Source: Apophysomyces variabilis
Taxonomy: Eukaryota > Mucoromycota > Mucoromycetes > Mucorales > Mucoraceae
DNA: 64,000 nt
NCBI GenBank assembly: GCA_002749535.1
Contig: MZZL01000404.1
Coordinates: forward strand, 62,001-126,000
Direction: 5' to 3'
Part shown: in pieces, positions 34,661 to 46,000 of the stretch
How positions within the stretch are numbered: position 1 is the stretch's first letter
Layout of the letters: each line of letters begins with the position of its first letter
The notes under the pieces: generated by a model
Seen by the model: the letters and a program-made list of their open reading frames with translations, nothing else
Told to the model about the DNA's origin: nothing
Database searches by the model: none
Position numbers and translations under genes: made by a program

Positions 34661-37600
34661 ATGCCTCCTCGCAAACGCCGTAGAATTAATTCCAAACCAG
34701 TACCTCCAAAACCAGACCTTGATTACATCATTCTTTACCCGAAGAAACAGTCTACAAGTAGAGACAGGCCCCTCAGAAACTGTGTCGACTTCTTGCATCG
34801 ATCAGAATGATATCATCCAAGCTCCAGAAGATCCAAGCTCAGAAGAGCAAAGTGGTATGTCATACTTTTCTTGAATTATATTTTTTGAGTTAATGAAGGA
34901 ATACTGGCAATACAAAGGCACAAAAAACGAAATTACAGATTTGGACGAAAACAATCAGCCATCCATTGTACCACAAGATCTGGCCAAACACGGTAAGAGC
35001 AGAACAAGCTATAACATATTCCATTACACTCATATTTTACCCATAGCAGGAATCTCAAAAGGAAAAGGGAAAGAGAAAGCAAATGACACGTTGGATGAGG
35101 ATTTTCAAGACTCCTTCAGTCCTAAGCAAGGAACATGGGCAGACAAACAGCTGCAGACATTGGAAATAGCTATCTATTTTACAGTGTTTAGTTAAATTTT
35201 CATCGGTCTTAATATGGCGATAGTGCCACCGACAGAAGCTAGTTTGGACGCAGGCTATCTTCCGGGTCCATCCACGAGCAAAAAGTCAAAAGCATTGGCC
35301 AAGGCTGAGAAGGCTTATGCTAAGTGGAATGCGAAATTTGATGCAAAAGCTAAATTACTGGAAGACAAGCAAGAAGAGAGAATTGCATCAGGCAATACTT
35401 TACGGTGCAGTACTGGCGGTGGAACGGACCATCAACGGAGGACAAGTAAGCTCTGCCAAGACCATAAGAAAAAAAGGAAGCCACCAAAAAACTTCAAGCG
35501 AACAAGTGTCATGAAGACGTCATTGGCAAACACCTGTCGTTCTGCGGAGTTTGTCAGGTCCATCGAAGATGTTGTCAAACACATACAAGATGTGACTTAT
35601 GTTGGTTCGCTGTTTGCCAACTTCTTCTTTGTTCAACTACTCTCCGAAAATCAGAATATTCCACCCATTACGCATGACCTATGCTACAGTATATTTTCTA
35701 TGATTGCCGGCGAAGGGAAAAATGCCAATGAAAGTCTTCAAGAAGCTTATCTGCGTTTCAAGGTCTCTGTCCCTGAATATAAAGAAGCAAAATTCCGGTC
35801 CAGAGGTTACATGACCGTAATCTCCTCCGCTGCGAAAGAGTACGAGGAAGCAATCCGAAATCACTTGACAGCAAACTTCGAGCCAAAGACAATTCAATAT
35901 CTCTTAGTCCGCATGTCTGACGAGAAGGATGAAGCATTCCGATGGAAATCCACCGTGGCGGAGCGAAGATTATTGGCAAACTTTGTATACAAAAAAGCAT
36001 GTGGTACAGAAGCGCCCTGGCCCAAAAGCATTACAGACAATAGACACAATCGTGATTATGTCAAGTCTTGCGTCGAGTTTCTACAGCAGTCAATAGGTAT
36101 TACGGAAATTGACGAGACAAAACTCAATGCGAAGCCCCATCTCTTCCTTCCTTGGTTCTTTCAAGTGCTTAAGCGTCTTGAACAAAAGATATTTATTGCC
36201 GAGCCCACAGCTCAAAAGTACGTCTCCCCAGGGTACATTCATCGAATGGTAGATAAAGTATGTCGACAACGGTATTCAAACTTAACATGAGCTGACGATA
36301 TCTTAGGTCCTCGACAAAGAGAGACTGCCAAAGCGACTCGTGAAAAGCCTCGAAGATAATGTTAGGATAGCCATCAGAAAGCGAGAGAAACTTTCTCTGG
36401 CAAAGAAATTCGCTCGTCTATCGGAAACAGCTCTGTCGAAACTGCAGGAATTTATCAAGGAGACGGGGGATGCGATGGATGCTGGGATATTTAAAGCTGA
36501 AAAACATACGGACCCACGGGGCATGAGAAGATTTACAATGTTGCCTGTGTATAGCACCCAAATGCGCCATATCACAATGGATAATCAAGCGCTTGGTCGA
36601 CTGATGTGCAAATCTGGGCTACGAGATACTCTAGCACCTGTCAAGCCCGATGAAGCCAGAGAAGTGTATTTCAAATTGTACGACATGTCAAAAATTGGGT
36701 ACAGGACTATCGAAGACTTGGAAACAGAAAAAGTGCTATATTGGTAGGATTTTTATATTTCATATGTGGGATTCTGTTAACGCTTTCATTGAAGGGACAA
36801 AATACGAACCGATGGCACCGACGTTGAATTTATTTTTAAAAAATACAAAGCACCATACGACCCGAAAAAGAAGCCACTTACACCTTCAGATATGAAAGGA
36901 AAGTTTGACGATGCGTTGATCTGGGGAGTTGATCCTGGAGTGGCCAGTGTTTTTGTTGCAGCAGATGGAACACATGATTCTCGACACCGGGTCCGCTCTA
37001 CCAGTACCGAAGAATACTACTCTTTATGTGGGTTTAACCATGCCTCAAGAGTTCGAGAAAAATATAACAAGCAAGAACCAGCCATCAAAGATCTTATTGA
37101 TAAAACACCTTCGTTGAAGACATCTGATCTGGAAAAGCTGATTATAGCAATTCGATATTGTATACAACACTATGACACTATTTCCGAATTTTTTTGCCGA
37201 TATCAAAGGTGTAGCGGATTTTCTTTGTTATAATTCTAATATCATTACTTCCCTTAGATACAGTAAATTGAGACTCAAGTCGTATATTAAGAAACAGAAA
37301 GGACGGAGCTAAATTGCAAAAAACTATTGTATGGGAGCAAAAAATATAGGTCATATAGCAAGGAAAACACATGTAAGTCCAGTGATTCGAAATGGGTCCC
37401 TTTATCAGCTAATGATCGGCCGGAGGAAAAAGAGAAGCCCATAATTATTGCTTATGGAAATGGAGCATTCTCTGGGAGCATGAAAGGACGGAAAGCTGCG
37501 CCTACCAAAGCTATTCTGAAGGAATTGCAACAACAAGCCAGACAACGAAAGGTATAAGCGGTTACATAAAATTCCATGAGTGACTAAGCTCGCTTTTGTT

Positions 37601-37882
37601 AGGCTCCTACTTTTGTGTTCCTCATTGACGAATATCTTACGTCTCAAATATGTCCAGTCTGTCAGAAGCAAAACTTACAGAATGCAAAAGAAGGAAAAGA
37701 TGCGCGAGGCCAGGAAGGCTCGAAAATTCATGCCGTACTGATATGCTCTAACAAATCATGTACGGCCATGTTTTGGGAATCGAGACTCTATGGCTGCATC
37801 CAACATTTTGCACGTTTTCTTGCACATGAGAGATTATGCCAATCGACGACCAGGTCCCTTTATTAGATTGGCAAACACATAA
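34661..37882 (+). pseudogene. Fanzor (eukaryotic TnpB-like RNA-guided nuclease family), frameshifted
   Basis: Fanzor proteins are eukaryotic relatives of TnpB carried by transposons. Start MPPRKRRR (a likely nuclear signal), then several short exons. The helical N-terminal part covers 35214-36735, including VLDKERLPKRLVKSLEDN and the WED-side motif RRFTMLPVYSTQMRHITMDN. After a short intron comes DKIRTDGTDVEFIFKKYKA, then RuvC-I in ALIWGVDPGVASVFVAAD, STSTEEYYSLCGFNHASRVR, IIIAYGNGAFSGSMKG, the catalytic-Glu segment FLIDEYLTSQICPVC with its zinc-finger cysteines, and CSNKSC. RuvC-III (NRDSMAASNILHVF) is present only one base out of frame after TTTTGGG at 37771-37777. Further frame breaks lie at the T-run near 37188 and near 37308. 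As assembled it is inactive unless these are sequence errors. Confidence 0.82.
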
Positions 37883-38052
37883 ATAGTATTCAGTTAGAGA
37901 ATATTATTTCATAACTTGTTATTTGCAATATCCAGGTTCAGCTAAAAAAAGCTTTGCTTTCCCATAAAAAACGAAGAACCCCAAAAGAAGTTGAGTTCGT
38001 AATAATCCATTATGATTGGTCAACTGAGTTAAATTTGCAAAAGCAAATTTTA

Positions 38053-38058
38053 AAAAAG
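38053..38058 (-). terminator. Pol III T-run terminator of tRNA-Cys
   Basis: On the minus strand TTTTTT begins two bases after the tRNA 3' end, the normal RNA polymerase III stop. Confidence 0.75.
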
Positions 38059-38059
38059 A

Positions 38060-38130
38060 GGACCCACCGTGATTTGAACACGGGACCTTGGGATCTGCAA
38101 TCCCCTGCTCTACCGCTGAGCTATGAGTCC
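38060..38130 (-). tRNA. tRNA-Cys (GCA)
   Basis: Folds as a cloverleaf on the minus strand: acceptor GGACTCA/TGGGTCC (one G-T pair), D arm GCTC-AGCGGTA-GAGC, anticodon loop TTGCAGA with anticodon GCA, variable AGGTC, T arm CCGTG-TTCAAAT-CACGG (perfect stem). One G-A mismatch is at the base of the anticodon stem. Internal A box (TAGCTCAGCGGT) and B box (GTTCAAATC) are intact, so it should still be transcribed although its 5' flank is now retrotransposon DNA. Confidence 0.93.
38116..38130. repeat. Left target-site duplication of the LINE
   Basis: CTGAGCTATGAGTCC, the first 15 nt of the tRNA-Cys gene (minus strand), repeated exactly at 42987-43001. Confidence 0.85.
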
Positions 38131-38469
38131 ACGCTCTTTCGCTTTTTCATCGCTTTTTTTGACTTCACGAAAGAAGTGTTCCTTTCATCTTTAAAAAAAA
38201 AGTGTTCATCCGTCCTTTATTTTTTGATATATTGTTCTCCCCGATTTCCACTTTACTATATCTCAATTTCAGTGCGTGTTAGCTTAAACTTTTCCCTGTT
38301 TTTACATCAATTTTCTGAACGTTCGAAAAAATTTTATCAGAAAGAAAAAGGATTTTTTTTCTCAAGTTCCCCTCCCCCTCCCTCTTCTTCAATCCCCGCC
38401 CTAAATTTTTCTTCCCAGGTGCACCCCCCCTTTGATATTCAATTTCAACAGGCGCCTTTTTCAGAAATT

Positions 38470-39378
38470 ATGCCGTCTGATTTTACTACTGCTCTTCAGG
38501 ACATGCAATCTCAAATTGCTGCCTTAGTTGCCCGTGTTTCCTCACAAGAGGAACAATTGACTAAACTTCAAAACTTGGTTCTCGAAAACAAGCAGCTTCG
38601 TGAAGAGGTTACTTCTCTAAAAGCCCGTCTTGCTGCTGTCTCCAAGGATACTTCCTTTATTTCCTCTTCTTCCAATGCTCCCCACACTGTTTCTCCTTCT
38701 TCGTCAGCTATTTCCAATAGCGCAGAATCATCGACCTGGGCAACGATAGTAAAAAAGCATCGTCCTCCCCATCTACCCGCTTCTGAGCGAAAACAGGCTG
38801 CAGCTGCTCATGGTTTCCAAATTCCATCTGGACTGCAAGGATTTGGCTATATATTTATTCCGCGTGCAAAACGCATGGATCGTTCTGAAATCCGCCGCCG
38901 TCTCCGCAAGCTTGGGCTGGAATCTGCTCGTATCCTCAATATTTCTTTTCCTACATGTAACGTTATTGGCCTTCTTGTTCATGCTCAGTATGAACCTGTT
39001 GTAAAAGAACTTTTACAAAAGGTTAAAGTCACTATTCTCTCTGACTTTGATCCAGTGGACCCCTCTCATCTGGCCGACCCTCAATTTAAAGATTTACCTG
39101 ATGCCGAACGCGCTGCCCATGCTTTACATCTAAATCGCCAGCGTTGTATGAATGCTCTGAAATTCATACGCCCTCCTGTTGCTGCTGCTGTCTGTCGTGA
39201 CTTTTTTCAAGCAGGGTGGATCTCAGATGAAGATGTACAGTCTGTCCTTGCATCTGCGTATCCGCCCCGTGACCGCGATAATCCTGCTGCTGGTTTCATC
39301 AAAACTGATGCTAACGAAGATGACGATAAAATGCTCGATAACTATTCCGCTGCCTCTGCTTTCTCCACTCCTCAATGA
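38470..39378 (+). CDS. LINE ORF1 protein
   Basis: 302 residues, intact. Residues ~5-60 form a coiled coil (ALVARVSSQEEQLTKLQNLV, ENKQLREEVTSLKARL), followed by a Ser-rich linker and a globular domain with GFGYIFIPRAKRMDRSEIRR, RKLGLESARILNISFP and a helical C-terminal part. Coiled coil plus a likely RNA-binding fold is the usual make-up of LINE ORF1, which packages the element RNA. I chose ATG 38470 because the longer frame upstream runs through the tRNA and the 5' UTR. Its TGA overlaps the ORF2 ATG, which suggests termination-reinitiation. Confidence 0.85.
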   Translation: MPSDFTTALQDMQSQIAALVARVSSQEEQLTKLQNLVLENKQLREEVTSLKARLAAVSKDTSFISSSSNAPHTVSPSSSAISNSAESSTWATIVKKHRPPHLPASERKQAAAAHGFQIPSGLQGFGYIFIPRAKRMDRSEIRRRLRKLGLESARILNISFPTCNVIGLLVHAQYEPVVKELLQKVKVTILSDFDPVDPSHLADPQFKDLPDAERAAHALHLNRQRCMNALKFIRPPVAAAVCRDFFQAGWISDEDVQSVLASAYPPRDRDNPAAGFIKTDANEDDDKMLDNYSAASAFSTPQ

Positions 39379-42300
39379 GTGAGATTCTCCCGCTTACTAT
39401 AGGCCTATGGAATGCAAATGGCCTTCAACAGTCTGTCATTAACGATGTTCTTCACCACTCTTCCTCCTTTGACCTTTTATTTATTACCGAAACGTGGCTT
39501 CTCTCTCCCTCCATCCTTCCCATCACTTGGCAGCAATTTCATTTATATGGACAACTGGTTGCTGGCAATTATCGTGGTTCTATGGGTATTTCCGCTCTTA
39601 TTTCCCCTTCCTGTCCCCTTCCAGTATACCGTCTTTCCTCCCCTTCTAATTATGCCTTGATTCTCCAATTTGGTCCTCTTCGATTAATATGTCTTTACCT
39701 TCCCTCTTCTCTTGACAACACTGCTATTTCTTCTCTCATTAATTCTCTTCCCTTAACACCCAACACAATTATTTGCGGTGATCTCAATGCCCGATTTGGT
39801 TCTTTAACTGGCGACACCCGTTCAAATTCCCATGCCCCTATTGTCCAAGAATGGTGCGAGACATATCAGCTCGAGATTCTCAACTGTTCTCTAGCCTACA
39901 AAGTTCCCACTCTCCTCTCCTTTCGTAATGGGGAATCAATTCAAAGTATTATTGACCTTTTTATTACTAACTGCCGCCCTTCTCTCATTAACCCCACTAT
40001 ATCTATTGAACTTGACCTTTCCCTAAATTCTGATCACAAACTAATGTCACTCTCTTTTACCTTAGACTCTGACATTGTTTCTTCTTCCCCTCCTCCCCCT
40101 CCCAGCTGACGCACTTGGCGCCTATCACGCCTATCGGAAGCAGATCCTTGCTCTCTCTATGTTTCTAATTTTTCTTCTTTTACTTCTTCCCTATCCACTG
40201 AAATTGCTACCTTTTTACGTCATACTACATCTAATCCTTCCCCCACCCTCCCTCTCCTTTCGATCCAGTCATCCATTGATCAATTTGCCATGCAATTGAA
40301 TCAAGCTATCATGATTCACTTGATTCCTCGGTTGGTTCTCGTCCTCCCCGCCCTGCCTCATGGAAAAAGTACTGGAATGCTGATATCCAAGCAGCTGCCG
40401 CCCGCCGAGACCAATGCTACCGTCGATGGCGTCGGGCCATTGGCATGGATAAAGTACTTTGGTGGAATCGCCATCAAGACGCTGTGACTTCGTTCCGCTC
40501 CGCCATTAAAGCTGCCAAACGCGCATCATGGCATGCGTACTGCCATTCCCTCGAGGTGGATTTTGCGAAGGCGACATCCAAAACTAAGTCTCTCCGTCGC
40601 CGCCACAATAACCACCATACTTTCACCTATGCGGATGGTCCTCAATCTGCAGCTGAAACGATGTGTAACCACCTTGCTAGCGTTTATGCTGGATCACTCC
40701 TGCCGCCCACCCGTCCCCCATCGCTTTACCCGTCTCCGCTTCCTTCTTCTTTTCTTGAATGTCCTTTTAAGACAGATATTGTTGAATCCTGTCTTAAACG
40801 TCTCCCCAATCGCAAAGCACCAGGCATAGACCATCTGAAGGCTGAAATGCTAAAGCCATTATCAAAAGACTTATGCCCGCTCTTAGCAAATCTGTTCTCT
40901 CTCTGTTGGGCCTGGTCCTATGTTCCGCCTGCATGGCGTCATGCACAAGTTTTTCCTTTGTTCAAAAAGGGTGACCCCCAATTACCATCTAACTACTGGC
41001 CAATTTCGCTTACTTCAGTCCTTCGCAAGCTTATGGAGCTTTGCCTTGCCATTCCCCTTTCTCTTTTTTCCCCGCCCTTGGATCTTGCTCAAGGAGGTTT
41101 CCGCCACCGTCGCAGTGCGTTGGATCAAGCCCTATGCCTCCATGAACTTATGCAAGACCATTTTCATCGTTATGGTTCTTATCCTGTTGTTGCCTTCCTT
41201 GACATCAAAGCAGCATATGATACCGTTGACCGCCGCATCATTTGGAATGCTCTTGCACAGCACGGTGCCCCTCCTGCTCTTTTATCTTTATTGTCTCATT
41301 TGTTTGACGATGTGACCATCTCTGTCCTTCTGTCTAACCATTCTTCCCGCTCTTTTTCTCCCAGTACTGGTGTCCTTCAAGGTTCCGTACTGAGCCCCCA
41401 TCTTTATTCTCTTTACATTAATTCTCTTCTGTCCCTTCTCCGTTCTCTTGCTCCCCCCTCTACAATTAGCGTTGTTCCTCCCCACTCTGATGACGATACT
41501 GATTCCTTACACTCCTTTTCTTCCTCCAATTCTTCTTCTTCTGTGGCCATCACGTCCCTTTTGTTTGCTGATGATGTTGCCATTTTCGGATCCTATCGTT
41601 CTGTTTACATGATGCTCACGCTGGCCCAGTCCCACTCCTTATCAGCTGGTTATCGTTGGAATCCGAGTAAATGTGCCGTCCTGAACCACCCTCCTGTTTC
41701 TGCCTCTGTGTCCGCGTTGGCCCTGTATGACCAAGAATTGCCTACCGTCGACGAATTTACCTATCTTGGTGTTCCATTTCAATATGATGGTATCAGCACG
41801 TCATCTCTCATTTCAAACCGTACCTCTTCCACCCTTCTTGCCATGTCCACTCTTCATTCTCTTGGTGCCAACAGAACTGGCTTTAGCCTTCTGTTGTCCG
41901 CCAAGTTATACTCCCAATTTATACACCCAAAATTCGAATATGGTCTTGCTGTCAGCAAGTTTACGCAATCAGATTTGCAAGCCCTTGAATGACTGCAAGA
42001 TCGCTGCCTCCGCATGATCATTGGCGGGCATCCCTCCTCATCCACCACTGTGCTCAAGCATATGTGCAATCTCCCATCCATGAAATTCCGCGCAGACTGT
42101 CTTATTACTAAGTATTGCCTTCGCGTAACGGACCTCCCTCCTGACGCTCTTCTCCCTCTCCTCCTCCAAGTCCTTCCTTCTTCTCAGTTAGACCACCTTC
42201 GTGAAAACACTTTGTTCCTTTCTCTGCCCTCCCCTGTCCCTTCGTCTCTTCCTTCCTTTTTGAAACGCTACCGTCAAGCCCAATTTGATCAATTTCTCTC

Positions 42301-42733
42301 TGCCTCTTCACAGGTATTGATCAAGGCCTGCTGCCCCACTCTGGGAATTGATCCAGTTCTCACAGTCCCTGCCACACGGGTTGAACGTAGCCGCCTCATC
42401 CGCTGGCGCATTGGCTGGCTGCCTGGCCGACCGAAGGAGTGTATATGTTGTCTTGACCGTACCTCCCGGCGTCACCTTCGCTCTTGTCCTGCCATTCCTC
42501 CTTCCCTTTGGGATAGTCTTCCTCCACCTCCGGTCCCTGGTGCGCACCCCATCGATGCTGCCATTAATGCCTTGCCACCCAAACCCGGTTCCCCTTGCCC
42601 ACCTTTTTGGTCTGTCCTTCTGTCGATCCTTTACCACATTGAAGTCATTTGCAATCCTGATGGTGACTATCCTCCTGAACCTGACCCCGGCTCTCTCTGG
42701 CTTTCCTCCCCGCTTTCTGGTACGGAACAGTGA
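39375..42733 (+). pseudogene. LINE ORF2: endonuclease-reverse transcriptase, inactivated
   Basis: The endonuclease domain shows LWNANGL, LFITETWL, IICGDLNARFG and SDHKLMSL. RT motifs follow: NRKAPGIDHLKAEML, FPLFKKGDP with NYWPISLTSV, VVAFLDIKAAYDTVDRR, GVLQGSVLSPHLYSLYIN, LLFADDVAIFG and FTYLGVPF. The C-terminus has the knuckle CICCLDRTSRRHLRSC. Breaks: in-frame TGA at 40107-40109 and 41990-41992, and a one-base shift near 40300-40320 (frame before and after differ). Both stops read as Arg CGA to TGA, and NYRPISL has become NYWPISL (CGG to TGG), all C-to-T at CpG. The catalytic FADD and endonuclease residues remain. Confidence 0.9.
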
Positions 42734-42986
42734 CTTCATGGTCCTGCTGAGTTGCTCTCCCACACTGGCACAACCTTACCGCTGCAGTTGCTGGGTGGAC
42801 CTCAGTAGCAGTGAGTCATTTAGTAGGACATGACCCTTTTTTCCTCTTTCCCTTTTCCTTTTTTTTTCTCTTTTTGTAGTCTCTCTGAGAATTTTTCCCA
42901 TTGTTCCTCTTTTCGTCACCCTAAGTTAGCAAATAATGCCGCAATGGCACTTGCAATTAACTTGTAATAAAAACAAAATCTTTAAC

Positions 42987-43001
42987 CTGAGCTATGAGTC
43001 C
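42987..43001. repeat. Right target-site duplication of the LINE
   Basis: Exact copy of the 15 bp at 38116-38130; it is a tRNA-Cys 5' fragment, not a second tRNA gene. Confidence 0.85.
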
Positions 43002-46000
43002 GAGCACGCTTGACACGATGTGTTGTCCCTTTTTTGGGCCGTACACAGGACCAACATCGACATCGAAATCACAGAAAATGTCTAGAGTATTTACGATGAA
43101 CAAGATTTACGTACACAACAATTACACCGATGTAGTGCACCTAAGTTGGGTGCACTGAGAGGGGGTGCGCGAGCGGAAAACGAAAACGACCGAACAATCT
43201 TGATGTTAACAATAGAGTGTATAAAACTGGGTGTAACACGTCGTGATAAATTACACACGACATCTGTCTCTCAAGTACATCCATGGACCTTACCTATCGA
43301 CACAATTTCGCCTTTTGTATTTTTTGTTATTGTCATTTTTCTATTAGTAGTCTTAATATGTCTTTGGCCTTAGGACAAACTTAGTTTTCTTGAAGGCAAT
43401 GGAAATAAATATAGTGGGATCCGATAAGAAAAACCACAGCGAATTCTACCACACCTTTTCTGCTCAATCGAACAAGTGGCATTCTACGCTTAGTTTGCAC
43501 TTATTCAGTTAGTTGTCTTTTTTTTATCTTCCCTTTGTAAACCTCTTTATTGTTGTTTCGCTTTAGCTGTTGTTGAGTTATTGTTGTCATTGGATCATCG
43601 GACGATCATTGAAACAAGTAACTAGCAATAGGCTTATTGTGTCATATTTTGTATTGCCTTTTGAGATCCTATTTCATTGTACCCTTCTGCCACCGCTTAG
43701 TATATCTATTTTATCGAGATCTTTTTCTTGTCTGTATACCTTTCCTAGTGTTTGTTCTGCTAACGTCTTTTATTATCCCTAACTTGTACTTCCAACCCCC
43801 ATACAAACACCGCACGCATCATATCTGCCAAGGTTGTGTGAAAATTACCAGCCTTGCCAAATGGAGACGCTTTGCTGTGCACTTAATGATCATCTGCGGG
43901 AGCAAAGGCATGCCATTAGCCGTTGTGATGACCTCCTAAAAACAAAAAAAAAAAAAAAAAANNNNNNNNNNNNNNNNNNNNNNNNNNNNNNNNNNNNNNN
44001 NNNNNNNNNNNNNNNNNNNNNNNNNNNNNNNNNNNNNNNNNNNNNNNNNNNNNNNNNNNNNNNNNNNNNNNNNNNNNNNNNNNNNNNNNNNNNNNNNNNN
44101 CCTTTCCGATCCTCATTACTATACATCCTTAGCTTATCTTCCAACTCTATTCTGATCCAACCCTATTATTACTCAACACTTTTACCTCTATCTCTATCCA
44201 ACAGTATCTCAATTCAACCTTATTTCATTTGAATTTTATTTTTTTATCCAACCTTATTTCTGATTTAACCTTCCGTTTTTATCCAATTTTATTCTTAACT
44301 TCAACTTTCATTTTATTCAACCTTATTTGTATTCCTTTGTCTTTTTGTATTTTCAAACCAGTATAAATACCTCATTTTTTTTGTCAATAAAATGACAGGT
44401 TATTCGAAGTTTTTAATCTTTACAAAGCAGCCTTATACTCACATCTGCGCCTCCGTTGGTTATTAAGATACCATCGTTAACCAGAATTTACTTTGATTAT
44501 TTTATTTTACGATCTATTGAAAGATCTTGTCATTTCTCTTTTACTCATTTTTACGAACCATACTGACGATCTATTTGACAATTCATTTAACGATCCAAAT
44601 TATACCTTAGGTATTTCCCTTAATGAAATCTACTAACAAAACATTTTCTTTTGTTTTCTACTTAGAAATATAAAGCTCTTTGCTACCTTTATCTTTCTTT
44701 TTACAACTCACTTACGGTTTTGGTGTTTAACCGAAATACACACCTGGTGCTCACTTTTAAAAGACGATCAAGGATCTCTTTATTCACTTTACCGATCAAC
44801 AACCCTTGTTACTGCTTAAAATAATCCACGCCTTTACACCGTATTGACTGCGGGGACAATCAAAGGTTGTGCCCGTATCTGAGATGGTGCCCCTAAGCAA
44901 TATGCGATCTAATCTCTGGCCTGTTAGTAAAACGATGTTCCTATAACCCTAGTTTCTTTAAAGGGTCCGCTTATATTTTTTCCCTTCTGCTCATCATTAA
45001 TGCTTTGTAATCGATCTCTTTTTATTGTAGTTAGCATTTTTTTCTTATTTTATCCATTTATTCTGATATGTTGTTCTTCTAGGATCAACTGATTATGCAA
45101 AAAATAAGGATAACTTCACTATTTAATAGAATGAAAAAACATGAAATAAAGGGCAGAATTAAAAGGTGAATTGTGTGCGTATCTTGTGGTTGTTCTCAGA
45201 GATCTTTTTTTATTTTTTTATTTTTCTTTCTTTCTATTTAAAATATTCAAGTAGAAGTTGAGAAAATATGTATATGGATTGCAAGAGAAAAAGAGAACAG
45301 TAAAATACTGTGAGACTTTGGTATATCCTTTATTTAGAGTATAAGTTGCTCCCTTTTATATGTCTCAACTAGTAAAATTGGATTTAGAGCATCGAATGTA
45401 ACTAAGCTTCATTTAATATCTTTGTTGATCACTTGCAAATATAATACTATTCTTATCATCCTTTGATATACTATTTTCTTATCCTTCTATCTCTCTTACT
45501 CACATATTTTCTTTTACATTGAAAGTTTATATCTCATCTTATCATTCTTCTCTTTAAACGTTGGTATTTGTTTTCTTCTTATTGTATTTCTGTACTCTCC
45601 TTACATGAAAACAAACACTATATGCAACATGTCTGTGCTGACCTTAATAATATAATGATCTATAATCACTCAGAATCTGACGTTTTTCAATAATATTCTG
45701 TATAAAAAACCGAAAACACGCTTTCAAACATCCATAATACTACTGTAAAAACGTGCAGTAATCTTTTCTCAAAATTTAATAACGTATCTAGATGTAAACA
45801 ATTGCTTGAAACTTTATAAAGTAAAGATATTTATATTAAGTTTTGGTAAAGGCTATAAAATAAAAGGAAATTGAATGATAAAATAAGGATGTCAAGTAAC
45901 CGAACAATATAATGAAGCTATTTCTGTCATGAGTAAATAGAAACAGTAAACATGCGAAAATAATAAAAGAAGTATCTCTTTTTGTTAGTAGTGTAAACTT

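Larger units (their letters stand above)
38131..42986 (+). mobile_element. Full-length non-LTR retrotransposon (LINE) inserted in tRNA-Cys
   Basis: The element lies between 15-bp direct repeats that are part of the tRNA-Cys gene. It has a ~340-bp 5' UTR beginning exactly at the tRNA 5' end, ORF1, ORF2 overlapping by ATGA, and a short T-rich 3' UTR ending in an A-rich stretch without a long poly(A). The two-ORF layout with apurinic endonuclease, reverse transcriptase and C-terminal CCHC knuckle is that of the Tad/I/L1-like fungal LINEs. ORF2 is broken, so it cannot move by itself. Codon use is C/T-rich, unlike the genes nearby. Confidence 0.9.

Noticed and set aside
36303..36575. Minus-strand frame in the Fanzor region
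   Set aside because: Antisense of the well-supported Fanzor exon.
37954..38469. Upstream part of the long frame ending in LINE ORF1
   Set aside because: It runs through the tRNA gene, which predates the insertion, so it cannot belong to the LINE protein.
42987..43001. Second tRNA-Cys gene
   Set aside because: Only the first 15 nt are present; it is the target-site duplication.
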